Positions 25,858 to 36,320 of a stretch of 64,000 nt of DNA are shown piece by piece (within the stretch, counting starts at the first letter, position 1; every line of letters starts with the position of its first letter). Made by a program: the position numbers and the translations under genes. Under the pieces are notes generated by a model. That model saw nothing but the letters and a program-made list of their open reading frames with translations, did no database searches and had not been told where the DNA came from. The DNA comes from an uncultured Marinobacter sp. (GTDB taxonomy: Bacteria > Pseudomonadota > Gammaproteobacteria > Pseudomonadales > Oleiphilaceae): the NCBI RefSeq assembly GCF_947259545.1, contig NZ_CAMYMK010000011.1, positions 1 through 64,000 of the forward strand, read 5' to 3'.

Positions 25858-28810
25858 CGCCCCGGGCCTGTTACTGGCCAGCCTGCTGTATCTGATGATT
25901 CTCTTCGGCGTTGCCTGGGTGACTGAGCGTGGTGTATTCCCTCAACACTGGGTACGACACCCCCTGGTCTACACCCTGAGCCTGGGAGTCTACGCCGGCA
26001 TCTGGGCTGTCTATGCCGCCGTGGGTGTTGCCGCCGAGTCCGGCTTCGGCTTCCTGGCCTACTACCTGGGGATCAGCGGCGCATTCCTGCTGGCGCCCGT
26101 ATTGCTGAACCCGGTGATGCGCATTGGCCGCGCCTATCAATTGACGTCACTGGCCGACCTCTTTGCCTACCGCTACCGCAGCCAATGGGCCGGCACACTG
26201 GTCACCATCTGCTCCGGCGCGGCCATACTGTCGTTGCTCAGCATGCAGATACAGGCTGTATCCACCTCTGCCAGCCTGTTGGCGCCGGATACCTCCCGCA
26301 ACCTGATCAGCGTCATGTTCAGCATTACCGTGGTGCTGTTTGCGATGCTGTTTGGCACTCGTCGCAATCAGGGCTCCGAAACCCATCAGGGGCTGGTCAT
26401 GGCGATCGCCTTCGACTCTGTCGTCAAGCTGACCGCCCTGTTAACGCTCGGCGGAGTGATCCTGTTCAGTGTGTTCGGCGGCATGAGCGGACTGGAAGTC
26501 TGGCTGGAGAGCCAGAAGTCAGCGGCCAGCACCATGACCATGAACATCGACGACGGCAGCTGGCGCGCATTGATGCTGATGTCTTTCGCGGGCGCCCTGG
26601 TATTGCCGCACATGTACCACATGACCTTCAGCGAGAACCCGTCACCCAAGGCTCTGGCAAAGGCCAGCTGGGGGCTGCCTCTGTACTTGCTACTGCTGGG
26701 ACTGCCGGTACCTCTGATCCTCTGGGGAGGCCAGGAATTGGCTGCAACCACGGGACCCAATTTCTACGCCATCGGCACTGCCCAGGCTCTGGGCAGCCCG
26801 GCGCTGACCCTGTTGATGTACATTGCCGGCCTGTCCGCCGCCAGCGGCCTGATGATCGTCAGCACCCTGGCGCTGGCCGGCATGGTACTGAACCATGTGG
26901 TTCTACCCCTGCACACACCCAAGGACCACGGCGACATCTACCATTGGCTGAAGTGGATCAAACGCCTGCTGATCGCCGTAATTATTTTCGCAGCCTTGCT
27001 GTTCCATGAAACCATCGGCACCAATCTGGATCTTTCCATTCTCGGCATCATCTCCCTTTCCGGCATGCTGCAGCTGCTGCCGGGCGCACTCGGCGTGATT
27101 TACTGGCCCGAGGGTAACAGGCGAGGCTTGATCGCCGGACTGGTTTCAGGGATGGCCGTCTGGATTGTTACCCTGGTCCTACCCTTTTCCCATACCGCCA
27201 ATCTGCTGGAATGGCTTGGTGCTCCGCTGGTGCCGGATTACAGCAACTGGCATATATTCACCTTCATCAGCCTGACCCTGAACGTGACGGTGTTTTCGCT
27301 GACCTCCATCCTCAGCGGCAGCAGCGCCGAGGAAGCCAGCGCCGCCCAGGCATGCTCCCTTGGCGCACTGTCCCGTCCCCAACGCCGCGAACTGGTGGCC
27401 ACTTCGTCCTCAGACTTCATCCGCCAGCTGGCCGACCCGCTGGGCTATGGCGTCGCCAAACGCGAGGTCGAACGAGCCCTGGGGCAGCTCAAACTACCCA
27501 ATATGGAATATCGCCCCTATCAGCTGAGGCGCCTGCGCGATCAGGTGGAAATCAACCTGTCAGGCTTGCTGGGGCCCGCCGTGGCCCGAGACCTGGTCAA
27601 GCGTCATCTGGGCTACAAACCCATGGCCAGCAGCGGCACCGCGCAGGATATCCGTTATGTGGAGCGGGCACTGGGGGATTACCAGAATCAGTTGACTGGC
27701 CTGGCAGGTGAACTCGACAACCTGCGCCGCCATTACCGGCAGACCCTTCAGAATCTGCCAATTCCGGCCTGCTCCGTGGGTGAAGACGGCGAGATCCTGA
27801 TGTGGAATCACACCATGGAGCAGCTGACCGGCATTACAGCAGACGATGTCGTCGGCGCCCGCCTGATGGCATTGCCGGAACACTGGCACCTGTTGCTGGA
27901 TGATTTCAACCAGGGCGAGGAGCTGCACCGCTACAAACACCGCATGGATCTGAATGGCAAGCCTCACTGGCTGAACCTGCACAAGGCGGCCCTGAGCGGC
28001 CCAGACCATCCGGAAGGTGGCAGCATCATTCTGGTGGAAGACCAGACCGAAACCCGGTTGCTGGAAGACGAGTTGATGCACAGTGAGCGACTTGCCTCTG
28101 TCGGCCGGCTGGCAGCGGGTGTGGCCCACGAAATTGGCAACCCGGTCACCGGGATCTCCTCCCTGGCGCAAAACCTGAAGCTGGAAACAGACAACCCGGA
28201 AATTCTCTCGACCGCAGAGCAGATTCAGCAGCAAACCCGGCGCATCTCCGCCATTCTGCAATCACTGATGAATTTTGCCCGCACGGGCAACCACTCCCAG
28301 GCCAACCACTACGAGCCGGTCATCATTCAACGCTGTGTGGACGAATCCATCAACCTGCTTTCCCTCAGTGATCGCGGCCTGGGTATCACTTATCTCAACG
28401 ACTGCCCGGACCAACTGATGATACTGGGCGATGAGCAGCGACTGGTCCAGGTGTTCGTCAACCTGCTGGCCAATGCCCGGGATGCCTCTCCCGAGGGGGG
28501 AACGATCCGCATCAGTGGAAACCGCGATGGCTACTCCGCTATCATCGAGGTCACCGATGAAGGATCGGGCATCCCCCGAGACCAGCTTGATCATATATTC
28601 GAACCCTTTTACACCACCAAGGCCCCCAACAAGGGCACCGGCCTTGGTTTATCGCTGGTGTACAGCATTGTTGAAGAACACTACGGCAACATACATGTGG
28701 ACAGCCCCGCAGACCCGGCAACCGGCCTGGGTACCTGTGTACGGTTGAAGCTGCCCGCATACGAACCGGAACCCGACAATGCTGTCACCAGCCAGAACGA
28801 AAGGTTGTAA
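25847..28810 (+). CDS. cbrA: sensor histidine kinase CbrA with SLC5 transporter domain
   Basis: Sensor kinase of the CbrAB system for carbon/nitrogen balance. The 987-residue protein has an N-terminal sodium:solute symporter (SLC5) domain with about 13 membrane segments (residues about 1-500), a linker, a PAS domain (about 640-740), a HisKA box with phosphoacceptor in AAGVAHEIGNPVTGI and an HATPase domain (NLLANARDAS, DEGSGIP, GTGLGLSLV). Size equals Pseudomonas CbrA. The start is ATG at 25847 inside the end of cbrX; an ATG at 25826 also lies in frame. cbrB follows 6 bases later. Confidence 0.95.
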   Translation: MSFSAPGLLLASLLYLMILFGVAWVTERGVFPQHWVRHPLVYTLSLGVYAGIWAVYAAVGVAAESGFGFLAYYLGISGAFLLAPVLLNPVMRIGRAYQLTSLADLFAYRYRSQWAGTLVTICSGAAILSLLSMQIQAVSTSASLLAPDTSRNLISVMFSITVVLFAMLFGTRRNQGSETHQGLVMAIAFDSVVKLTALLTLGGVILFSVFGGMSGLEVWLESQKSAASTMTMNIDDGSWRALMLMSFAGALVLPHMYHMTFSENPSPKALAKASWGLPLYLLLLGLPVPLILWGGQELAATTGPNFYAIGTAQALGSPALTLLMYIAGLSAASGLMIVSTLALAGMVLNHVVLPLHTPKDHGDIYHWLKWIKRLLIAVIIFAALLFHETIGTNLDLSILGIISLSGMLQLLPGALGVIYWPEGNRRGLIAGLVSGMAVWIVTLVLPFSHTANLLEWLGAPLVPDYSNWHIFTFISLTLNVTVFSLTSILSGSSAEEASAAQACSLGALSRPQRRELVATSSSDFIRQLADPLGYGVAKREVERALGQLKLPNMEYRPYQLRRLRDQVEINLSGLLGPAVARDLVKRHLGYKPMASSGTAQDIRYVERALGDYQNQLTGLAGELDNLRRHYRQTLQNLPIPACSVGEDGEILMWNHTMEQLTGITADDVVGARLMALPEHWHLLLDDFNQGEELHRYKHRMDLNGKPHWLNLHKAALSGPDHPEGGSIILVEDQTETRLLEDELMHSERLASVGRLAAGVAHEIGNPVTGISSLAQNLKLETDNPEILSTAEQIQQQTRRISAILQSLMNFARTGNHSQANHYEPVIIQRCVDESINLLSLSDRGLGITYLNDCPDQLMILGDEQRLVQVFVNLLANARDASPEGGTIRISGNRDGYSAIIEVTDEGSGIPRDQLDHIFEPFYTTKAPNKGTGLGLSLVYSIVEEHYGNIHVDSPADPATGLGTCVRLKLPAYEPEPDNAVTSQNERL

Positions 28811-28816
28811 CCCCCT

Positions 28817-30226
28817 ATGGCTCGTATTCTGATCGTAGAAGACGAAGAGATTATTCGCTCCGCAGTAAGGAAGTTGCTGCAGCATGCCGGTTATGAAGTC
28901 GCCGATGCAGGGTCCGTTGAAGAAGCGGAGCAGAGCCAGGATCCCGATGATTTCGATCTGATCATTTCCGATCTGAGACTTCCCGGCGCCCCGGGCACCG
29001 AACTGATCAATCGCGCGCCCAATACGCCGGTGCTGATCATGACCAGCTACGCCAGCCTGCGATCTGCAGTGGATTCCATGAAAATGGGGGCGGTTGAGTA
29101 CATCGCCAAACCGTTCGACCACGATGAAATGCTGGCCGCGGTGGAGAATATCCTGGCCCGAAAACAGCACGCGTCGACCGATGAACCGGCACCGGACACC
29201 CCCACTTCCGGCGATGACACCGCAAGCGGCGATCCGGCGAGCATCATGTACGGCAAGTGCGAGGCGATGCAAAAGGTCTTTACCCTGATCCGCAAGGTGG
29301 CACCGACGGAAACCACGGTATTGATCCAGGGCGAGTCAGGCACGGGTAAGGAGTTGGCCGCCCGGGCCCTGCACCTGCTCAGCCCGCGGGCAGCCAAGCC
29401 GCTGATTTCCGTGAACTGTGCAGCGATACCGGAAAGCCTGATCGAATCGGAACTGTTCGGTCACGAAAAGGGCTCATTCACCGGCGCAGTCTCAGCCCGA
29501 ACCGGCCTGATAGAAGCCGCCGACGGGGGCAGCCTTTTCCTGGACGAAATCGGTGAACTTCCGCCAGAAGCCCAGGCACGACTCCTGCGCGTACTGCAGG
29601 AAGGCGAGATCCGCAAGGTCGGGTCCACTCAAAGCCGCAAGGTCAGCGTGCGCATGATTGCCGCGACACACCGAAATTTGAAGGCCATGACCCGAACCGG
29701 TGAATTCCGGGAGGATCTCTACTACCGCCTGAACGTTATGCAGGTACGCATTCCACCATTGAGGGAACGGCAGGGGGATATCCTGGGCCTTGCCCAACGC
29801 TTCCTGCAGCGACAGGGCGAGAAGATGGGCAAGCCCAACCTGAACCTGAGTCCCGAAGCGATGCGTGCCATGGAGCGACACCGCTGGCCCGGTAATGTGC
29901 GCGAACTGGAGAACGCCATAGAGCGGGCCACCATTCTGTGCGACACGGACCTGATTACCCCTTCCCTGCTGGACCTGGAATATGAAGGTGGCGACGAATA
30001 CATTCCGGAAACCCTGGTGGAGGGTAACAACGAGCAGGTACGTAATCGCGAACCAGAGTCTTCCAGCGACCTGTCCCTGGAAGATTACTTCCAGCATTTC
30101 GTGCTGGAGAATCAGGACAAAATGAGCGAGACAGAACTGGCGCAGAAGCTGGGCATCAGCCGCAAGTCCCTGTGGGAACGTCGCCAGCGCCTGGGCATTC
30201 CCCGCAAGAAAGGCTCGGGCAACTGA
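28817..30226 (+). CDS. cbrB: sigma-54-dependent response regulator CbrB
   Basis: NtrC-type activator of 469 residues. The receiver domain (1-120) has the phosphorylation aspartate in [10 protein letters not shown], the AAA+ domain has Walker A GESGTGKE and the sigma-54 contact loop in the GSFTGA variant rather than GAFTGA, and a Fis-type helix-turn-helix ends the protein ([21 protein letters not shown]). Receptor and regulator are adjacent and probably one operon. In Pseudomonas CbrB activates the crcZ RNA gene just downstream; the same target elements are present here in the following space. Confidence 0.96.
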   Translation: MARILIVEDEEIIRSAVRKLLQHAGYEVADAGSVEEAEQSQDPDDFDLIISDLRLPGAPGTELINRAPNTPVLIMTSYASLRSAVDSMKMGAVEYIAKPFDHDEMLAAVENILARKQHASTDEPAPDTPTSGDDTASGDPASIMYGKCEAMQKVFTLIRKVAPTETTVLIQGESGTGKELAARALHLLSPRAAKPLISVNCAAIPESLIESELFGHEKGSFTGAVSARTGLIEAADGGSLFLDEIGELPPEAQARLLRVLQEGEIRKVGSTQSRKVSVRMIAATHRNLKAMTRTGEFREDLYYRLNVMQVRIPPLRERQGDILGLAQRFLQRQGEKMGKPNLNLSPEAMRAMERHRWPGNVRELENAIERATILCDTDLITPSLLDLEYEGGDEYIPETLVEGNNEQVRNREPESSSDLSLEDYFQHFVLENQDKMSETELAQKLGISRKSLWERRQRLGIPRKKGSGN

Positions 30227-30293
30227 GGCTGCACCAGACAGCTGAGCGGCCCCAGATGGATAGCTACCTATAAAAGATGAACTCAAGCTCAAC

Positions 30294-30375
30294 TGTTACC
30301 CTATGTTCCGTACGGTAACACTCACAAAAAACATAATGAGAAATCAGTAACACTTAGGTCGCATACGGGGTAACA
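30294..30375 (+). promoter_or_regulatory. CbrB-type upstream activator sites
   Basis: TGTTACC (30294-30300) and GGTAACA (30314-30320) form a dyad with a 13-base spacer, close to the TGTTAC/GTAACA palindrome described for CbrB in Pseudomonas. Two further GTAACA half-sites occur at 30347-30352 and 30370-30375, the last two sharing GTAACACTTA. They lie about 50-130 bases before the sigma-54 promoter, the normal distance for an enhancer. Confidence 0.8.
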
Positions 30376-30424
30376 CTTACGACCCACTTTTATTAAGTTA
30401 CTGTTATTTAAGGATTTAAAAAAA

Positions 30425-30442
30425 CTGGCACACGCCCTGCAC
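30425..30442 (+). promoter_or_regulatory. sigma-54 promoter of crcZ
   Basis: CTGGCACACGCCCTGCAC has GG (30427-30428) and GC (30439-30440) exactly 10 bases apart, as required for the -24/-12 elements of RpoN promoters. Transcription should start about 12 bases on, near 30452, right before the first A-rich motif. Confidence 0.85.
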
Positions 30443-30451
30443 TCTATTAAG

Positions 30452-30834
30452 CGCGCAACAACAAAAACAAGAGTGACAACGCAGCGCCAAAACAAAAACA
30501 AAAAGCTGCAGGAAGACGTTCGGTAACAAAAACAAAAACAGAACGTGAGCGAACTGAGTGTTTTGGGTACTGTGCTTTTTAGTGGTCCCTTGGCACGTGC
30601 GAGTTGTAGATGTAGAGAAGAATCGTCTTCCAGGCGGCACTGCATTTACTCCCGACTCGCCCGATGCTTCTGACCGCTCTGTGTGTTCAAAGCCTTCCGT
30701 TTGCACTACTGAGATCCCTGGATTTGGGGATGAACAGTGGGGTACAAAAACGAAGAATAATCCCGGCAACAACAAAAACAATGCAGATCGTCAACGCTTT
30801 CAGGGCGGATTCGTGAGAACGGATCCGCCTTTTG
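30452..30834 (+). ncRNA. crcZ: CrcZ-type RNA antagonist of Hfq/Crc
   Basis: Predicted regulatory RNA of about 383 bases (Pseudomonas CrcZ is about 400) that would titrate Hfq/Crc and relieve catabolite repression. Five A-rich AANAANAA-type motifs are seen: 30457-30470, 30489-30504, 30525-30540, 30744-30760 and 30768-30781. The second and third sit in loops of short hairpins (GCAGC/GCTGC at 30481-30509, ACGTTC/GAACGT at 30516-30546). The start follows a sigma-54 promoter and CbrB sites, the end is an intrinsic terminator, and the gene lies between cbrB and pcnB as in Pseudomonas. ORFs crossing this stretch lack starts or protein-like composition. Confidence 0.88.
30804..30833 (+). terminator. 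intrinsic terminator of crcZ
   Basis: An 11-pair stem with one G-U pair and a GAGA tetraloop (GGCGGATTCGT and ACGGATCCGCC) is followed by TTTT. It sets the 3' end of the RNA near 30834. The 145 bases from here to pcnB must hold the pcnB promoter. Confidence 0.85.
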
Positions 30835-30977
30835 ATTATCTGACCGACGGAAAGCCCGCCCTACACTCCGGATTGAACAATTATTGTCCGCTTTCCCGGC
30901 CATTCAGCCGCAAACGTGTGCAAATCCTGTCCAAACCGTTAAACTCTCGTTTTTTGCTCACGCAATAACGGAATTCA

Positions 30978-32357
30978 ATGCCTAACTCAAATACCTCTCC
31001 CTTCGAGAAGTTTGTCGAAAAAATCCAGTCCTTTATGCCGGGCACCGGAAGGAAGAAGCACCGCACCTATCAGCGGCGTGAAATTCCAAGGGACCAGCAC
31101 AACGTCTCTCGGTCCGCAATCAGCGAACCGGCCAAAAAGGTGCTCCACCGGCTAAACAAGTCCGGTTATGAAGCCTACCTCGTGGGTGGCGGCGTCCGTG
31201 ATATCCTCCTGGGCGGCCAGCCCAAGGACTTTGATATCGCAACCAATGCCACACCGGAAGAAGTCCATGACCTGTTCCGGAATTCCCGCCTGATCGGCCG
31301 CCGGTTCCGGATTGTGCATGTCGTGTTTGGCCGTGAAATCATTGAGGTCACCACCTTCCGCGGCAACGCTGTAGAAGCGGACGATGACGCCGACGACGAT
31401 GATCGTCGCACCAGTGAACATGGCCTTCTGCTGCGCGATAACGTCTATGGCTCCCAGGAAGAAGACGCTCTGCGCCGGGATTTCACTGTCAACGCCCTGT
31501 ACTACTGCATCCGTGACTTTACGGTCATTGATTTCGCCGGCGGCGTGGAAGACCTGAAGAACCGCCAGCTGCGGCTGATTGGCGATCCTGAAACCCGTTA
31601 CCGTGAGGATCCGGTGCGAATGCTCCGGGCGATACGGTTTGCCGGCAAACTTGGCTTTGACATTGAGCCAGGCACCGAAGAACCCATTCGCGAGCTCGCC
31701 CCACTGCTGACCCACATCCCACCGGCGCGGCTGTTCGACGAAGTCCTCAAGCTGTTCTCTGCCGGGTACGGTGAAGCCACCTATGATTTGCTGAGGAAGT
31801 ACAATCTGCTGGCTCCGCTGTTTCCCGAAACGGTCAGGGCACTGGATAACGGCGAGCCCGACGAACTGATTCGCCAGGCACTGCGCAACACCGATGCCCG
31901 TATCGCCAAAGGCAAGTCCGTCACTCCCTACTTCCTGTTCGCCGCCATGCTCTGGCCGGCACTGCAGGCGGAATGGCGACACCGACAGGATAACGGCGAC
32001 CCGGTCCAACCGGCGCTTCACGGAGCGATTGCCAAGGTGATTGGCCGCCAGGTCCAGGCCACATCCATCCCGAAGCGCTTTTCCGGCCCGATGAAGGAAA
32101 TCTGGGAGATGCAGATGCGTCTGCCCCGCCGCCAGGGCAAACGGGCCTTCATGGCCATGTCCCATCCGCGATTCCGCGCGGCGTACGATTTCCTGTTGGT
32201 ACGGGAGTCTGCCGGAGAAATCGAGCCAGGGCTGGGGCAGTGGTGGACGGACTTTCAGGCGACCGACGAGCGGGGCCAGGAACGCATGCTCAGTGAGCTG
32301 AGCGCGGGTGCGCCCAAAAAACGCAAGCGCAAACGCAAGCCAGCCAACCGGAGCTGA
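30978..32357 (+). CDS. pcnB: poly(A) polymerase I
   Basis: Adds 3' poly(A) tails that speed RNA decay. The 459-residue protein shows the nucleotidyltransferase motif LVGGGVRDILLG and the catalytic DFDIATNA, the arginine-rich RRDFTVNALYY and YREDPVRMLRAIRFAGKLG, and ends with a highly basic tail (KKRKRKRK) that distinguishes PcnB from the CCA-adding enzyme. It is the first protein gene after crcZ; folK follows 2 bases after its stop. Confidence 0.95.
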   Translation: MPNSNTSPFEKFVEKIQSFMPGTGRKKHRTYQRREIPRDQHNVSRSAISEPAKKVLHRLNKSGYEAYLVGGGVRDILLGGQPKDFDIATNATPEEVHDLFRNSRLIGRRFRIVHVVFGREIIEVTTFRGNAVEADDDADDDDRRTSEHGLLLRDNVYGSQEEDALRRDFTVNALYYCIRDFTVIDFAGGVEDLKNRQLRLIGDPETRYREDPVRMLRAIRFAGKLGFDIEPGTEEPIRELAPLLTHIPPARLFDEVLKLFSAGYGEATYDLLRKYNLLAPLFPETVRALDNGEPDELIRQALRNTDARIAKGKSVTPYFLFAAMLWPALQAEWRHRQDNGDPVQPALHGAIAKVIGRQVQATSIPKRFSGPMKEIWEMQMRLPRRQGKRAFMAMSHPRFRAAYDFLLVRESAGEIEPGLGQWWTDFQATDERGQERMLSELSAGAPKKRKRKRKPANRS

Positions 32358-32359
32358 TC

Positions 32360-32875
32360 ATGCCGGTGACCGACGCCTTTATCGGACTTGGTAGCAATCT
32401 GGCGGATCCGACCGCCCAGCTTGCCCGGGCTGTGGCTGAACTGGCATCGCTGCCGGACACCACACTGGTGGCGCAGTCGGCGTTTTACAGTAGCCATCCC
32501 GTCGGCCCCCAGGACCAGCCTGATTTCGTCAACGGCGCGGTATGGTTGCAGACCCGGCTCAGTCCCCTGCAGCTCCTCGACCGCCTGCAGCAGATCGAGC
32601 AACACCATGGCCGGGAAAGAAAGCAGCGCTGGGGGCCAAGAACTCTGGATCTGGATTTGCTGATGTACGACGATGACACCATCAGCAGCGAACGCCTGAC
32701 CGTTCCCCATCCGGAACTTCCCAACCGCGACTTTGTGCTGCAACCTCTGCTGGACCTGAAGGCGGATCTGGCATTGCCCGACGGGCAGACCATTGCCCAG
32801 CTGAGGCAGCATTGCCCCGACAACAATCTGCGCCCTCTACCGCCGCTTCCCCGGGAGCCGTTTCCGCCCGGTTAA
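32360..32875 (+). CDS. folK: 2-amino-4-hydroxy-6-hydroxymethyldihydropteridine pyrophosphokinase
   Basis: Transfers pyrophosphate from ATP to the pterin in folate synthesis. The 171-residue protein has [12 protein letters not shown], the pterin-binding [17 protein letters not shown], and the ATP/metal motif [16 protein letters not shown] with two catalytic aspartates. This is the canonical FolK, as in Pseudomonas between pcnB and panB. A second HPPK-like gene lies at 36306-36830. The stop of folK is 113 bases before panB. Confidence 0.94.
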   Translation: MPVTDAFIGLGSNLADPTAQLARAVAELASLPDTTLVAQSAFYSSHPVGPQDQPDFVNGAVWLQTRLSPLQLLDRLQQIEQHHGRERKQRWGPRTLDLDLLMYDDDTISSERLTVPHPELPNRDFVLQPLLDLKADLALPDGQTIAQLRQHCPDNNLRPLPPLPREPFPPG

Positions 32876-32988
32876 TCCCGGGAGCGTGCTACTATTGCCT
32901 CAGCCACACCCCCGGATTACCCTTAACACCTGAATGCTGGCTGACCCCGGCGCGGTCTTGGCCCATCCACCCACAAGGCAAGGATTCT

Positions 32989-33783
32989 ATGGCTGTTACC
33001 ATCAATACCCTGCGGGAATACAAGCAAAAGGGCGAAGCCTTCTCCGTCCTCACCTCTTACGATGCCACCTTTGCACAGGTCGTCAGTGAGGCCGGAGTGG
33101 ATGTGATCCTGATTGGCGATTCACTCGGCATGGTGCTTCAGGGCCATGACAGCACTCTGCCCGTCACCATGGACCAGATGGTCTATCACGTCAGCTCGGT
33201 CGCCAAAGGCAACCGCGGCTCACTGATCATGGCGGACATGCCGTTCATGACCTACGGCACCACGGAAGCGGCCCTTGAAAACGCGGCCGAACTGATGCGT
33301 GCCGGAGCCCATATGGTCAAGCTGGAAGGCACGGACTGGATGACCGATACCATCGCGGCCCTGAGCGAGCGCGGCGTTCCCGTGTGCGCCCATCTGGGCC
33401 TGACTCCGCAGTTTGTCAACAAATTCGGTGGCTACAAGGTACAGGGCCGCGATGACCACGCGGCAGAAATGATGATAGAGCACGCCTGCGAACTGGAATC
33501 CGCCGGAGCCGATGTCCTGCTTCTGGAATGTGTACCGGCACCGCTGGCCGCGCGCATCACCCAGGCCGTGAAGGCTCCGGTGATTGGCATTGGCGCGGGC
33601 GCTGACACTGACGGCCAGGTGCTGGTCGTGCACGACATGCTCGGCATCACCACCGGCCGCAAGCCCCGCTTCGTCAAGGATTTCCTGGCCGACACCGGTT
33701 CCGTACAAAAGGCGGTGGAAGCCTATGTCAAAGCCGTACGCGACCGCTCATTTCCCGCCGAGGAGCACACGTTCAAAGCATGA
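32989..33783 (+). CDS. panB: 3-methyl-2-oxobutanoate hydroxymethyltransferase
   Basis: Makes ketopantoate from 2-oxoisovalerate and methylene-THF, the first step of pantothenate synthesis. The 264-residue protein starts at ATG 32989 ([15 protein letters not shown]) and shows [10 protein letters not shown], the metal ligand region [15 protein letters not shown] and the active glutamate in LLECVP. The open frame to 32812 overlaps folK and is not protein-like. panC overlaps its end by 4 bases. Confidence 0.96.
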   Translation: MAVTINTLREYKQKGEAFSVLTSYDATFAQVVSEAGVDVILIGDSLGMVLQGHDSTLPVTMDQMVYHVSSVAKGNRGSLIMADMPFMTYGTTEAALENAAELMRAGAHMVKLEGTDWMTDTIAALSERGVPVCAHLGLTPQFVNKFGGYKVQGRDDHAAEMMIEHACELESAGADVLLLECVPAPLAARITQAVKAPVIGIGAGADTDGQVLVVHDMLGITTGRKPRFVKDFLADTGSVQKAVEAYVKAVRDRSFPAEEHTFKA

Positions 33784-34631
33784 GAACCGTCAACTCCCTG
33801 AAAGAAATACGCACCATCCTTGCCGGTTATCGCCGGGAAGGCAAAACCATCGGCCTGGTCCCCACCATGGGCAACCTTCACGAAGGGCACATATCGCTCG
33901 TACGTAAGGCCTGCGAAGCAGCCGACGTGGTGGTAACCAGCATTTTCGTCAACCCGATGCAGTTTGGCGCCAGCGAAGATCTGGACAGCTACCCCCGCAC
34001 CCTGGAAGAAGACCAGAGAAAGCTTGAGGCCGCCGGCAACACCCTGGTCTTCGCCCCCGGCGTTGAGGAAATCTACCCCAACGGCCTGGTCCAGCAAACC
34101 AAGGTGATTGTGCCGGAAGTCAGCGATGGCCACTGCGGAGCCAGCCGCCCGGGACACTTCGAAGGGGTGGCGACGGTGGTGACCATGTTGTTCAACATGG
34201 TTCAGCCGGACGTCGCGGTATTCGGAGAGAAAGACTTCCAGCAACTGGCCGTTATACGCAAGCTGGTACGTGATCTGATCATTCCTGTGGAAGTGATCGG
34301 CGCTCCCACCATCCGTGAGGATGACGGGCTGGCGAAGAGCTCCCGCAACGGCTACCTGAATGACACGGAACGAACCATCGCTCCGGTGGTTTACCAGACC
34401 CTTCAGGAATGTGCCCGACAGCTCAGCGAAGGGCGCACTGATTTTGGCGCCCTGGAGCAGGAAGCCAATGATGCGCTGACTTCCGCCGGCCTGCGTCCGG
34501 ATTACTTCAACATCGTCAACAGCCTGACCCTGAAGCCGGCCGCTGCGGAAGACACCGAACTGACCATACTGGCTGCCGCCTTCCTCGGCACCACGCGACT
34601 GATAGACAACCTGTCGATCACGCGATCCTAA
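33780..34631 (+). CDS. panC: pantothenate synthetase
   Basis: Condenses pantoate and beta-alanine using ATP. The 283-residue protein has the HIGH motif [14 protein letters not shown], the Gln in FVNPMQFG that binds pantoate, FGEKDFQQL and the KMSKS-like SSRNGYL. The start overlaps the panB stop by 4 bases (ATGA), showing coupling. In Pseudomonas panD follows here; in this window only 30 bases separate panC from pgi, so aspartate decarboxylase must be elsewhere or replaced. Confidence 0.96.
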   Translation: MRTVNSLKEIRTILAGYRREGKTIGLVPTMGNLHEGHISLVRKACEAADVVVTSIFVNPMQFGASEDLDSYPRTLEEDQRKLEAAGNTLVFAPGVEEIYPNGLVQQTKVIVPEVSDGHCGASRPGHFEGVATVVTMLFNMVQPDVAVFGEKDFQQLAVIRKLVRDLIIPVEVIGAPTIREDDGLAKSSRNGYLNDTERTIAPVVYQTLQECARQLSEGRTDFGALEQEANDALTSAGLRPDYFNIVNSLTLKPAAAEDTELTILAAAFLGTTRLIDNLSITRS

Positions 34632-34661
34632 CTGAGACTCTGACAGCCGAAAGGAATCATC

Positions 34662-36320
34662 ATGCCCCAGGATCCCACGCCACTCACGTCTCGACCCGAG
34701 TGGCGGGCTCTTGCGAGCCTCCAGCAAGACCTGAAGAACACGCCCATGCGGGCGTTGTTTGAACAGGACCCCGACCGTGCGCGGCGTTTTTTCAGCGAGG
34801 GGGCGGGCCTATCCCTCGATTACTCCAAAAACCGCATGACCGACGAAGTCCTGGCCAGCCTGATAGCACTGGCGAGGGAGTGCGGAGTGTCCGAGCGGAC
34901 AGAAGCCATGTTCCGGGGTGACCGCATCAACGTCACCGAAGGCCGACCCGCCCTGCATACCGCCCTGCGGAATGTCGGCGGTGACGCGGTCATGGTCGAC
35001 GGCATCGACATCATGCCCGAAGTGGAGCAAACACTGGCCCGCATGGAGTCATTTACCGACGACATCCTGTCAGGTCAGCGTACAGGCTTCACCGGCAAAC
35101 CCTTTACGGACGTTGTGAGCATCGGTATTGGCGGTTCGTTCCTCGGCCCGAAACTGGTCAGCGAGGCACTAAGGCCCTACCAGAACGGTCAGCTCAGAGG
35201 CCACTTCGTGGCCAACATTGACGGCTCTGACATTTCCGAAGTTCTGCATCAGGTGAATCCGGAAACCACCCTGTTCCTCGTTCAGTCCAAGTCCTTCCGC
35301 ACCCAGGAAACGCTGGAGAACAGCCAGATTGCCCGGGACTGGTTCCTGAAAAACGGGGGCACCGAGACTACCATTGCCCGACACTTTATCGCCGTGACAG
35401 CCAACCCCCAAGAGGCGGAAACATTCGGCATCGCCGGCGAGAACATTTTCCCGATGTGGGACTGGGTAGGCGGCCGCTATTCGCTATGGTCGGCGATCGG
35501 GCTGCCCATCGCCCTGCTGGTGGGCATGGCCAACTTCCGCGCTCTGCTGGCCGGTGCTCACACCATGGATCAGCACTTTCGCCATACCCCACTGGAACAG
35601 AACCTGCCGGTGATCATGGCCATGCTGGGTGTCTGGTACAGCAACTTCTGGGGCGCCGCGACTCACGCCATCCTGCCCTACGACCATTACCTGGAAAGCC
35701 TGCCCGCGCATTTGCAGCAACTGGACATGGAAAGCAACGGCAAATGCGTCACCCAGGGTGGTCAGGCAGTGACCTATCCTACCGGCCCCATCATTTGGGG
35801 CGGTGTCGGCGCCAATGGCCAACACGCCTACCATCAGTTGCTGCACCAGGGCACACGACTGATTCCCGCGGATTTCATTATTCCGTTGCAGAGTCAAAAC
35901 CCGGTGGGTGAACACCACGCCATGCTGTTTGCCAACTGCCTGAGTCAGTCACGGGCCCTGATGACCGGTAAAACCGAGGAAGAAGCCCGGCAGGAACTGG
36001 AGCAGGAAGGACTGTCACCAGACGACATCGAGGCCCTGGCACCACACAAGGTGATTCCCGGCAACAAACCGAGCAATACCCTGCTGATGGACAAACTCAC
36101 CCCGGAAACCCTCGGCGCACTGATTGCGCTTTATGAGCACCGCACTTTTGTTCAGGGTGTGATATGGGATGTGGACTCATTCGACCAGTGGGGCGTGGAG
36201 CTGGGCAAGCAGATGGGCAAGGGTATCCTGGACCAGATCATTGGTGACCCGACGCCGAAAGCCAAAAGCGACAGCTCAACCGCGCACTTGATCCGGCTGT
36301 TCCAGTCAAAGCGGTCGTGA
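34662..36320 (+). CDS. pgi: glucose-6-phosphate isomerase
   Basis: Interconverts glucose-6-phosphate and fructose-6-phosphate. The 552-residue protein has the PGI signatures [15 protein letters not shown], the sugar-binding [12 protein letters not shown], the catalytic region [18 protein letters not shown] with NGKCVTQGG, and GVELGKQMG near the C-terminus. Length and motifs are typical of the gammaproteobacterial enzyme. Its last 15 bases overlap the convergent HPPK gene. Confidence 0.96.
   Translation: MPQDPTPLTSRPEWRALASLQQDLKNTPMRALFEQDPDRARRFFSEGAGLSLDYSKNRMTDEVLASLIALARECGVSERTEAMFRGDRINVTEGRPALHTALRNVGGDAVMVDGIDIMPEVEQTLARMESFTDDILSGQRTGFTGKPFTDVVSIGIGGSFLGPKLVSEALRPYQNGQLRGHFVANIDGSDISEVLHQVNPETTLFLVQSKSFRTQETLENSQIARDWFLKNGGTETTIARHFIAVTANPQEAETFGIAGENIFPMWDWVGGRYSLWSAIGLPIALLVGMANFRALLAGAHTMDQHFRHTPLEQNLPVIMAMLGVWYSNFWGAATHAILPYDHYLESLPAHLQQLDMESNGKCVTQGGQAVTYPTGPIIWGGVGANGQHAYHQLLHQGTRLIPADFIIPLQSQNPVGEHHAMLFANCLSQSRALMTGKTEEEARQELEQEGLSPDDIEALAPHKVIPGNKPSNTLLMDKLTPETLGALIALYEHRTFVQGVIWDVDSFDQWGVELGKQMGKGILDQIIGDPTPKAKSDSSTAHLIRLFQSKRS

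Noticed and set aside
30457..30781. A-rich simple repeats taken as microsatellite
   Set aside because: Spacing, loop display and the flanking promoter and terminator fit Hfq/Crc target motifs better than random repeats.
30322..30968. ORFs of 107-136 codons on both strands across the cbrB-pcnB space
   Set aside because: Low-complexity translations (Phe/Leu runs or Asn/Lys runs) that arise from the A-rich motifs of the CrcZ RNA; no ribosome sites.
31152..32165. 337-codon open frame on the minus strand
   Set aside because: Antisense shadow of pcnB.
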